NCBI GenBank assembly: GCA_964519615.1
Contig: CAZFIM010000013.1
Location: 1-47,570 of the forward strand
DNA from: CAZFIM01 sp964519615
GTDB lineage: Bacteria > Chloroflexota > Dehalococcoidia > GIF9 > UBA5629
DNA: 47,570 bases
Direction: 5' to 3'
Positions within the stretch are counted from its first letter, which is position 1. Each line of letters starts with the position of its first letter. Made by a program: the position numbers and the translations under genes. The notes beneath the pieces were generated by a model. The model saw nothing but the letters and a program-made list of their open reading frames with translations, was not told where the DNA came from and made no database searches. Of the stretch, positions 41,012 to 47,570 are shown piece after piece.

Positions 41012-44000
41012 TTATACCTTACCGCAGTAGCGGATAACTTCTGCAAAGCTGTATATTCTGCTCAAATTGGTTGTCTCCTGAAAGCCGTCATAGGTGAGGC
41101 TGATCCAGGGTTTGTGGTAGATGCTGCCGAATGTTTCCGCCATAGCGGCAACGATGCCTCCGGGCATACAGCCGTGAGGCATGACCGATATCACGCCGGC
41201 AAAGGCAGGGTTTTTCATCCATTCTATTCCGCCGCCGATACTGAGCACTGCTTCGCTGCCGCAGCGGGGTGAAAGGTACTGCCCGGACAATTTGAGCAGT
41301 CCTGCGGTTGAAGGCTCATGCGTATCTATATATCCGTTGAAGTTCCGTGCGACAGTCTGCTCATCCCCTTCCTGAATGAGTTTCTTGATGAAGCTGCCAA
41401 GTATCTTGGAAGTCTTTTTGAACCTGATCGCATCCTCAAGGTTGCGGTAGGATGTATACTTCATCCATTCGCCCATTGGTGCGACCACCGCTTCCAGCCC
41501 GGCTTTCTCGCACTCCCGAACCAAATCGTTATTGCTGAAGCTGTTGGAGCGCAGGTATATCTCACCGTTGATGCCGATAAGCGGCTTTCCGGGAATATCG
41601 GAGTTAACCAGCGCCTTGAAAGCGGCTGTAGCCTGTTTGAGGATGTCATCGAAAGGCTCTTTCATTTCGATGCTCCGTGCTGTTTTCTGCAGATATTCCG
41701 CAAACAGCATGTCCGCAGTTCCGGCTTCTTTTTCATACGGCCTAGTGCGCCATAACAGGCGCTGCAGAAAGTCCACGGCGACGATGCTCTTCCATGCCAG
41801 TCGCTGGAAACCTGCACCGAGATTGATATCGCGGTAGGCGTTATTGGATACGGTCGTACGTATGGGGATGTCAAAGCCTATCTCCTTGAGGATGCGCCCC
41901 TGCTCGATAGTATATTTCCCCAGCCGGCAGGGGCCGTATGAACCCGCCCCGAAGCCCTCGTAATCAGCGGTATTGGAGCCGTTCTCATAATAAAAGCGCA
42001 TATAATCGCCCAGCGTTACCCGGTAGGGAAGACATTCCGTGCCGGAGGTTACCCTGTTGCTGTAGAGGATATTTCTCTCATCCGGCTCAGGCAGCACCAG
42101 CGCTCTTGCCCCGCAGGCGTGTATGGCGGCACAGACGGTATCGGCATGAGGAGACATTCTGGAAAGCAGCAGGGTCTTTTGAGCATTGATCAGAGAGGTC
42201 GTACCGCGGTAGACGGATTTCCCCGGCGCCTGCACCTGTTTGCCCGCGCGGGCGTATCCCAAAATGGTATCCACAAACGCCTCCAGACGCGTGACAATGC
42301 CTGCCTCTGCGGCGTGTTCATCTATCTCAAGCTGCCCCAGCGGCTTTTCTCCCATGATATCTCCGACTATATTGAGTATGAAGGAATTGGGGCCGCAGCC
42401 GAAGTTGGTGAGAGCCAGCCCGTAAAGCTGCGGGTCAGGCCGGACCAGCTCGGCACCGGCGATATGCTTGCCCTCGTAGTACCAGTAAGGCCTGTCAGAA
42501 TACTGCTCGGGCTTTATCGATGACAGCGGCAGAAAGTCCAGCGGTATGGGCACAACGCCCAGTTGGGCCAGCTTTTCCGCTATGCCCAGGTTGGCGCCCG
42601 AGTCCTGCGCCATATAGGAGCGCGCAAAAAGCACTACGCCAAGCCGGCCCTGCTTGCGCAGCAGCTCCAGATGCTCTTTTCCGGTCTCTTCCAGTTTCAG
42701 CGCAAAGCGCTTCTGTGCTTCCAGACCGGCCAATGCCGCCTCTCTGCCTTTTCTTCTGCTGAAGCCCATACGGGCGGCAACATCAGCGAAGTTCCTGATC
42801 ACCTCATCATCGCCTGTGCTTAAATCTATCAGCGGTATGAGCAGTTTCTCCTCCAGACCCAGTACCGTACGGATGATATAGGGTGAGGCCTGTACCAGCG
42901 GGCAGGCGTATTTCTGGTTCTCATCGCCTTCCTTGCGGCCGAGGCGTATAGCGCAGGGATAGAGAATGTAATCGGCATGGCACAGGCTGTGAACATGCCC
43001 GTGCAGCAGCTTGACCGGGAAACAGGTATCCGTATAGCTCAGCTCGACGGCGTTCTCCATTATCTCCTGCGTTGTCTTGCTGGAAAGCGTGACCCTGACG
43101 CCCAATGCGTTTAGAAAGCCTATCAGCAGCGGCGCGAAATCATAAACAAGCAGCGCCCGCGGTATGCCCACCAGCGGACCTTTGCCGCTGTTCTCTTTAT
43201 ATTCGCTGAAGAGCAGCTTCTCGCGCTCATCGAATAAGGTGGTCTGTTTGGCGCGGTTGAGCGTGCTGTCATATTTATCGCAGCGGCTGCCGTAAAAGGT
43301 GGGCTTTTCACCGGGTATCTGCATGCGGGTTATGGTGCAGTTGTTGTCACAGCCTTTGCAGGTGAAAGTGGAGAGCGTCTGCCGGCTCTCGATGACGTTT
43401 TGGAAGCCTTTGAATACTGACTTTTTATCCTCTATGGCCTCTGCAGCCAGCAGGGCAGCGCCGATGGCGCCGCTAATCTCCTTATGCTCGGGGACAGTGA
43501 GGGTCCTGTCTTCAAGCTGATCGTGAAAAGCGGAAACGACCGCCTGATTGTAGAACACCGCGCCGGTGAGAATAACCCTGTTCCCCAGCTTCCTGTTCCC
43601 CACCACTTTGGAAAGGTAGTTTTTGGCGATAGAGTTGGAAAGGCTTGCGGTAATGACCGGGAGCGGTACACCGTCCTGCTGGGCGGTGGCTACTGCTTGC
43701 GCCATGAACGAGGCGCAGCGGGTTCCCAGGTCTACCGTGTGGTCGGCGGCAAAGGCAAGCGAGGCAAATTGGCCGTTCTTGACCGAGACCGCGAGCATTT
43801 CCGCCAGCTCATCGATGAAGCTTCCTGTCCCGGCGGCGCAGGCCTTGTTCATTTGATAGTCAACCACTATGCCGTTGCGCTTTATCACCAGTTTGGAGTC
43901 CTGCCCGCCGATCTCGATAATATCGGCATCGGGATCGATCTCCTCAGCGGCCCGCGTTTGCGCCGTAATCTCATTCTTGATGAGGTCTGCACCTATGAGG

Positions 44001-45124
44001 CTTCCGATAAGATAGCGGCCTGAGCCCGTGACGCCGGCGCCCGCTATGGTGACTTTGTCCGCGCCCAGCTTAAGCAGGTTTTTAAATACCTCCTTGACCG
44101 CCTCTATAGGTTTTCCGGCGGTCATCAGGTAATGCTTGGTCAATACATTGCCGTGTTCATCCAGTATAACGGCTTTGGTGCTTGTCGAGCCGATATCCAC
44201 GCCCAGATACCCCGTGCAGGGATGCGCGATAGCTCCGGCAGGTGCAGGCTCGGAGCACGCGACCTGCCTCAAGGCGGGCATACGATAGTAGGAGCGGCAA
44301 ACATCGCTTGCTGCCAGCGCCGTCACACGCGCTTTGTTGCCGGTTGAGAGCAGAGCGGAGCCTATGGCTTCCATATGCAGATAATTCTCCGGCACGATAA
44401 CCTGTGTTGCGCGCCCGTTCCTTGCTGAAAGCACTTCGTCCAGAGCTCTGGCTATGGCGCGGTTGGCGGCCACGCCGCCTACCAGGTATACGGGTTCTTC
44501 GAAGTCCCCTTTCTTGAAGGAGGCGACCATGCGGGCCACACTTTCACACAGCGCATAGAGCATCGCTTCTATCTGTACGCCCTTCTGCTGAAGGTGAATA
44601 AGGTCGCTCTTGGCAAACACGCTGCAGCGCGCCGCGATGCGGGGTGCGTTACCCTCGCATTTAAGAGCCAATTTTGCAAAATCATCTATGGTGATGCCCA
44701 GACGGTAAGCCTGCTGCTCCATAAACCTGCCGGTGCCTGCGGCACAGAGCGGGTTCGAGGTGACCTTCCACGGTTTTTTAAGGCCGTCCTCCAGTACGAT
44801 AACGAGCGAACTCTGCCCGCCTATCTGGATGATGGTTTTGGCATCAGGATGGGAGTGCAGCAGCCCCGAGGCTACAGCAAGAGAACTGCTGTGCTGCGCC
44901 CACCCCAGTTCGGCAGGTACGGCGGATTTTGCAGAACCGGAGACCCCTGCGCCGCTGATATCTTTAAGAGAATATGCATCTTGAAGCCTGTTGAGGAGCG
45001 CGGAAACAGCTATTCTCGGCCCGGAGGTGATCTTCTCCCTATCGAGATAGACCGCATCACCGCCTGAGGTCAGGGCGAGTTTGGCATTAACGGAGCCGAT
45101 ATCGAGTCCAAGAGTATATTCCAT
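41012..45124 (-). CDS. giant fused 2-hydroxyacyl-CoA dehydratase/activase-family protein (double ATPase, DUF2229, HgdB-like)
   Basis: A protein of about 1370 residues. Two BadF/BcrA-type ATPase domains come first: LGLDIGSVNAKLAL with SNPLCAAGTGRFME, and LGVDIGSTSTKAVIL with MNKACAAGTGSFIDE. A cysteine block (CKGCDNNCTI) starts a DUF2229 region with GIPRALLVYDFAPLL, and an HgdB-like C-terminus includes YGPCRLGKY and the closing MPHGCMPGGIV. This is the COG3580/COG3581 type of protein, related to the double-cubane-cluster reductases, with activator and catalytic parts in one chain. The frame runs to a TTG at 45130; the ATG at 45124 begins right at the family start. The substrate is unknown. Divergent from the 51-residue gene. 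Confidence 0.9.
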   Translation of the reverse strand: MEYTLGLDIGSVNAKLALTSGGDAVYLDREKITSGPRIAVSALLNRLQDAYSLKDISGAGVSGSAKSAVPAELGWAQHSSSLAVASGLLHSHPDAKTIIQIGGQSSLVIVLEDGLKKPWKVTSNPLCAAGTGRFMEQQAYRLGITIDDFAKLALKCEGNAPRIAARCSVFAKSDLIHLQQKGVQIEAMLYALCESVARMVASFKKGDFEEPVYLVGGVAANRAIARALDEVLSARNGRATQVIVPENYLHMEAIGSALLSTGNKARVTALAASDVCRSYYRMPALRQVACSEPAPAGAIAHPCTGYLGVDIGSTSTKAVILDEHGNVLTKHYLMTAGKPIEAVKEVFKNLLKLGADKVTIAGAGVTGSGRYLIGSLIGADLIKNEITAQTRAAEEIDPDADIIEIGGQDSKLVIKRNGIVVDYQMNKACAAGTGSFIDELAEMLAVSVKNGQFASLAFAADHTVDLGTRCASFMAQAVATAQQDGVPLPVITASLSNSIAKNYLSKVVGNRKLGNRVILTGAVFYNQAVVSAFHDQLEDRTLTVPEHKEISGAIGAALLAAEAIEDKKSVFKGFQNVIESRQTLSTFTCKGCDNNCTITRMQIPGEKPTFYGSRCDKYDSTLNRAKQTTLFDEREKLLFSEYKENSGKGPLVGIPRALLVYDFAPLLIGFLNALGVRVTLSSKTTQEIMENAVELSYTDTCFPVKLLHGHVHSLCHADYILYPCAIRLGRKEGDENQKYACPLVQASPYIIRTVLGLEEKLLIPLIDLSTGDDEVIRNFADVAARMGFSRRKGREAALAGLEAQKRFALKLEETGKEHLELLRKQGRLGVVLFARSYMAQDSGANLGIAEKLAQLGVVPIPLDFLPLSSIKPEQYSDRPYWYYEGKHIAGAELVRPDPQLYGLALTNFGCGPNSFILNIVGDIMGEKPLGQLEIDEHAAEAGIVTRLEAFVDTILGYARAGKQVQAPGKSVYRGTTSLINAQKTLLLSRMSPHADTVCAAIHACGARALVLPEPDERNILYSNRVTSGTECLPYRVTLGDYMRFYYENGSNTADYEGFGAGSYGPCRLGKYTIEQGRILKEIGFDIPIRTTVSNNAYRDINLGAGFQRLAWKSIVAVDFLQRLLWRTRPYEKEAGTADMLFAEYLQKTARSIEMKEPFDDILKQATAAFKALVNSDIPGKPLIGINGEIYLRSNSFSNNDLVRECEKAGLEAVVAPMGEWMKYTSYRNLEDAIRFKKTSKILGSFIKKLIQEGDEQTVARNFNGYIDTHEPSTAGLLKLSGQYLSPRCGSEAVLSIGGGIEWMKNPAFAGVISVMPHGCMPGGIVAAMAETFGSIYHKPWISLTYDGFQETTNLSRIYSFAEVIRYCGKV

Positions 45125-45184
45125 TTCCAAAAGGCAATTGTAGCAAAAACTTCCAATATGTGAAAATCGCCGCTTCTATTGTTG

Positions 45185-45190
45185 TATAAT
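45185..45190 (+). promoter_or_regulatory. -10 element for the 51-residue gene
   Basis: TATAAT at 45185-45190, giving a leader of about 42 bases to the ATG at 45239. No good -35 is seen at normal spacing. Confidence 0.4.
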
Positions 45191-45238
45191 GCAGTCATAC
45201 AACTACGGGCAGATGCTGTACCGCAAGGAGGATTGTCT

Positions 45239-45394
45239 ATGGATGACAGACATGCCGAGCAGCTTATCCGCGCGCTAAAAGAGCTTAATAAAAACCTCGC
45301 CTCTATCAATACTCATGTAGAGGGAGTGAACAGGTCCTTAGCTTCAATAAATTCAGAGATGAAAAATAAGCGCAAGCCGCCTATGGAGATATAG
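45239..45394 (+). CDS. 51-residue helical (coiled-coil) protein
   Basis: ATG at 45239 with AGGAGG seven bases upstream. The sequence begins MDDRHAEQLIRALKELNKNL and ends KNKRKPPMEI. Hydrophobic residues recur at three- and four-residue spacing, predicting one amphipathic helix or short coiled coil that could oligomerise. I do not recognise the family. It is divergent from the giant dehydratase-type gene and upstream of a membrane protein. The start is well supported; an upstream extension of the frame to 45179 crosses the promoter. Confidence 0.75.
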   Translation: MDDRHAEQLIRALKELNKNLASINTHVEGVNRSLASINSEMKNKRKPPMEI

Positions 45395-45458
45395 GGGCGG
45401 GCCGCCAATACACCGGAGGCAGCGCGCGTACAGGCCGCATAAACAATAGGGCGTTCAA

Positions 45459-45487
45459 CACGTTTGATACACTACAGGGCAAACGTG
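45459..45487. promoter_or_regulatory. inverted repeat upstream of the membrane protein gene
   Basis: CACGTTTG (45459-45466) and CAAACGTG (45480-45487) are perfect arms with 13 bases between, so half-site centres are 21 bp apart, two helical turns. It lies 47 bp before the ATG at 45535 and may be an operator. Confidence 0.35.
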
Positions 45488-45534
45488 ATCTGTCGGAAAC
45501 GGCGGAGCTCTGACGAATTAAACGGGTATATGAG

Positions 45535-46194
45535 ATGGACGGGATAGGCTATAGAATTATACGCGCTATTTTAAAGCTGGGGAGGCTGGCCTTCTGGAAG
45601 CTGTCACTGATAGTGTTCGGCCTGGCTGTGATCATCGTCTGCCTGATATTTTTCCTCCATGATGTGGAAGTTCCCTGTGAGCAGGCGGAGGTCTATTATG
45701 AGACGGTAACGGAAACGGAGAGTTACACGGAACAGGTCCCGGTAGTATCCACGGAAATGGAAGCCCGTACGCGGGTGATTTTCGATGAGGTGCGCATTAT
45801 GGTGCCGTCCGGCATCGAGGTGGATTTTACCATCGATAAACCGGGTGCAAGCCTGCAGGGCAAATTCGAGAATCCTTTTCCCGGCGGTTTTTACCTCTAT
45901 TCTTCATCGAACCATATCATCTATGAACAGCTCGGCAACAGCGGCTCTTTTGAGATCGGCATAGCTGAGGGAGACTATCACGCAAAATTTGTTGAGAGGA
46001 CTACATGGGGCGAGGATGCCCATCTGGCGCTGATAATGAAATGGACTGAAGAGGTAGAAAAAACTTCATACAGGGAAGTGACAAGGTATCGGGATATAGA
46101 TACTCAGGTTGAAAAGCAGCGTACGGTTATCATCTATAAAAAAGTGACCATGTGGCAAAAGTTCTTCGGCTCTCCCTGTGAATCCTCGCGCTGA
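45535..46194 (+). CDS. single-pass membrane protein with extracytoplasmic domain, unknown function
   Basis: A 219-residue protein. A basic N-terminus precedes one membrane helix (about 22-42, LSLIVFGLAVIIVCLIFFL). The external part has a flanking arrangement: a Glu/Thr-rich strand region (YYETVTETESYTEQ with RVIFDE) before, and a similar one (SYREVTRYRDIDTQ with RTVIIYKK) after, a central beta-rich segment. The two flanks look like related strands that could pair. No enzyme motif is seen. It is about 55 bp before the Crp-like promoter region, with a small hairpin after its stop. Confidence 0.75.
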   Translation: MDGIGYRIIRAILKLGRLAFWKLSLIVFGLAVIIVCLIFFLHDVEVPCEQAEVYYETVTETESYTEQVPVVSTEMEARTRVIFDEVRIMVPSGIEVDFTIDKPGASLQGKFENPFPGGFYLYSSSNHIIYEQLGNSGSFEIGIAEGDYHAKFVERTTWGEDAHLALIMKWTEEVEKTSYREVTRYRDIDTQVEKQRTVIIYKKVTMWQKFFGSPCESSR

Positions 46195-46202
46195 CTGCCG
46201 GC

Positions 46203-46217
46203 AGGACTGAAAGTCCT
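46203..46217 (+). terminator. weak candidate terminator hairpin
   Basis: AGGACT-GAA-AGTCCT at 46203-46217, eight bases after the stop of the membrane protein gene. Only three bases TTA follow, so termination is uncertain. Confidence 0.3.
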
Positions 46218-46278
46218 TTAGACGCAGTTCGGATGCGGACATTTTCTCTTTGTGCTTGTTCCACTATGCCGGCGGGGC

Positions 46279-46287
46279 TGGTATAAT
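46279..46287 (+). promoter_or_regulatory. extended -10 promoter for the Crp-family gene
   Basis: TGGTATAAT (TGn-TATAAT) at 46279-46287. Transcription would start near 46294, about 36 bases before the ATG at 46330. Confidence 0.55.
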
Positions 46288-46329
46288 GCTTCAGGCACGC
46301 CAAAACTATCTGAGACCGGTAATGAGTTA

Positions 46330-46995
46330 ATGAGTATTCAGCTTGATTTTCTAAAGAAGCTGCCTTATTTTTCCGGCATTGGCACGGACGATATTAACAG
46401 CATCGGGAAGGCAGTGGTAGAGAAAACGCTGGAGCGCGGTGCCGTGGTGCTTCTGGAGGGAGAAACCGCAGCCAGCCTCTATTTTGTGGTGTCGGGGGTG
46501 GTGAAAACGTTCAAGACCTCGGCGGAGGGCAAAGAGCAGATACTCTCCATAGTGCGTCCCGGAGATTCCTTCAACGATATCCCCGCGTTCGACGGCAAAG
46601 CGGCTCCCATCAGCGCGCAGACGATGGGGCCGGTGGTCCTTTATGAGATAGCCCGCACGGACCTGCTTTCGCTGATCGAAAAATACCCCGCTGTTGCTAA
46701 AAATGCGGTATCTGTGCTGGCGGGCAAGCTGCGTGAGCTCGTCTCGCTGGTGGAGGACCTTTCCTTCAGGCAGGTGATAGGGAGGGTGGCGCGGATACTG
46801 CTGGAGAATGCCGGCGATGGCGCGGGACACCGCCTGACGCAGCAGGACATGGCGGCGATAGCCGGTACCGCCCGCGAGGTGGTGGGCAGGTCTCTCAAGA
46901 CGCTGGAGGAGCAGGGGGCGATCAGGCTGGAGCGGCACCGCATCGTTATCAGCAACCGCCGCTACCTGGAGGATATGGCCGGTGCGCTGGTATGA
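46330..46995 (+). CDS. Crp/Fnr-family transcriptional regulator
   Basis: A 221-residue regulator from the ATG at 46330; the 26-codon extension runs over the promoter. The cyclic-nucleotide-like beta barrel (about 10-125) contains LLEGETAASLYFVVSGVVKTF and IVRPGDSFNDIPAFDG. The helix-turn-helix is LTQQDMAAIAGTAREVVGRSLKTLEEQG. There is no N-terminal cysteine cluster as in FNR, so oxygen sensing through iron-sulfur is unlikely. It sits just upstream of a ferredoxin gene on the same strand and may regulate it. The effector is unknown. Confidence 0.92.
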   Translation: MSIQLDFLKKLPYFSGIGTDDINSIGKAVVEKTLERGAVVLLEGETAASLYFVVSGVVKTFKTSAEGKEQILSIVRPGDSFNDIPAFDGKAAPISAQTMGPVVLYEIARTDLLSLIEKYPAVAKNAVSVLAGKLRELVSLVEDLSFRQVIGRVARILLENAGDGAGHRLTQQDMAAIAGTAREVVGRSLKTLEEQGAIRLERHRIVISNRRYLEDMAGALV

Positions 46996-47057
46996 GATAT
47001 AAGTCGCAGACAAGAGGCGGAAAATAGTGATAGAAATACTATATGGAGTTAAAAGGC

Positions 47058-47294
47058 ATGAACCGTCTGCCTGAAATCGACAGGAGCAAATGTACCGGCT
47101 GCGGCCTTTGCGTTAATGTATGCGCCTGCGGCGCCCTGGTCATGGTAGATAATGTAGTGACCATTGTCAAGATAGAGGGCGAATGCCAGTGGTGTACCAA
47201 CTGCGAGCTGGTATGCCCAACGGGCGCCATAGTTTGTCCTTTTGAGGTCGTCTTTGAAGAAGTCCAGTACGAACGTCTGGAGAACAACCTGTAG
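47058..47294 (+). CDS. 2[4Fe-4S] ferredoxin
   Basis: A 78-residue ferredoxin. First cluster motif CTGCGLCVNVC, second CQWCTNCELVCPTGA, eight-cysteine bacterial type with a longer spacing than the clostridial form. The frame has an ATG at 47043, but the ATG at 47058 has GGAG eight bases upstream. It follows the Crp-like gene closely and could supply low-potential electrons to the dehydratase/reductase-type enzymes in this window, which is inference. Confidence 0.9.
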   Translation: MNRLPEIDRSKCTGCGLCVNVCACGALVMVDNVVTIVKIEGECQWCTNCELVCPTGAIVCPFEVVFEEVQYERLENNL

Positions 47295-47394
47295 CCCATC
47301 CGGAGAAGATAAAACAGCCGTTAATCAAAAATGCCTCTTTCTCTCTAAAAACATTTCTCGAGATTGCCTGCGCACAGGCGGCCCTTGTCCTTCC

Positions 47395-47420
47395 AATAGA
47401 ATTCATACATGAATTCTATT
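47395..47420. repeat. perfect 12-bp inverted repeat
   Basis: AATAGAATTCAT (47395-47406) and ATGAATTCTATT (47409-47420) with AC between. It stands in the final 276 bases, which show no confident gene, about 100 bp after the ferredoxin. It could be an operator or transposon-edge signal. Confidence 0.5.
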
Positions 47421-47440
47421 TGTTGAGATACTATGCGGTG

Positions 47441-47537
47441 TGATTTTATGGGGTGCACTACAGATTGATACGGGTGGCAGGTGGCACATAGGAAAAACTG
47501 ATTTATGTTAGGCAGTGTAATGCACCCCATGAAATCA
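47441..47537. repeat. long imperfect inverted repeat near the window end
   Basis: 47441-47461 is complementary to 47517-47537 at 19 of 21 positions, each arm holding ATGGGGTGCA or its complement. The 55-base interior has a small direct repeat (GGTGGCA twice). It could be a structured RNA, a small mobile element end or a phase-variable inversion site. On the minus strand an ORF (47345-47530) across it carries a CATCH heme-type motif but has no ribosome site. Confidence 0.45.
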
Positions 47538-47570
47538 AGCCGTAATTAAGAGAGTATTCTGGCTGGTGTA

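Noticed and set aside
46351..47013. 220-codon frame opposite the Crp-family gene
   Set aside because: Antisense to the clear Crp reading frame and low-complexity His/Arg-rich; no homologous features.

Overview
The window looks like chromosomal DNA of an anaerobic bacterium, most likely a Chloroflexota of the class Dehalococcoidia. Three things point that way, all by inference from gene content. A compact bacterial Elp3 is present. There is a release-factor-like VLRF1 gene of a type known mainly from Actinobacteria and Chloroflexi. Oxygen-sensitive radical-SAM and benzoyl-CoA-reductase-type enzymes are abundant. No tRNA, rRNA, CRISPR array or complete insertion sequence was found.

Layout. 1-3864: a c-di-GMP enzyme cut by the window edge, then a divergent pair encoding a Trm9-like methyltransferase and Elp3 (tRNA wobble-uridine modification). 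3879-9623: a five-gene oligopeptide/dipeptide ABC importer operon on the minus strand. 9690-11018: a leaderless radical SAM gene followed by a 41-residue basic protein missed by ordinary ORF length cut-offs. 11153-17343: a promoter, a structured leader and a strong terminator ahead of a 1626-residue cell-surface protein that carries an exact 889-bp internal duplication, facing a membrane-anchored subtilase. 17495-20753: an inverted-repeat site, pyruvate kinase, a diguanylate cyclase and a GYD-domain protein. 20811-23833: an acyltransferase, a MshA/BshA-like glycosyltransferase and a PIG-L deacetylase in one operon. 24045-27002: a NYN nuclease, a PAS-HD-GYP phosphodiesterase and a PflX-type radical SAM enzyme. 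27188-30330: MutS2 followed by a VLRF1-type peptidyl-tRNA hydrolase. 30362-32098: an exported alkaline-phosphatase-superfamily enzyme. 32331-38453: SDR, DegV and four benzoyl-CoA-reductase-like genes in the order bzdN-O-P-Q, the last fused to a ferredoxin. 38622-40937: a MutY relative without the iron-sulfur loop, a class II aldolase and a SpoIIM-like membrane protein. 41012-45124: a giant two-ATPase 2-hydroxyacyl-CoA dehydratase/activase-type protein. 45239-47294: a small coiled-coil protein, a membrane protein, a Crp-family regulator and a ferredoxin, followed by inverted repeats at the window end.

How the genes work together. The two strongest system-level readings are translational. Elp3 plus a Trm9-like enzyme would make cm5U and then mcm5U at the tRNA wobble position. 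MutS2 (a ribosome-collision factor) plus VLRF1 (nascent-chain release) would form a compact ribosome-rescue operon. The metabolic highlight is low-potential electron transfer: a BCR-like operon with its own promoter, hairpin and fused ferredoxin, a second giant enzyme of the same superfamily, and a free ferredoxin next to a Crp regulator. Three separate c-di-GMP proteins suggest active second-messenger signalling. All functions are inferred from motifs and gene order; nothing was searched or computed beyond reading the sequence.
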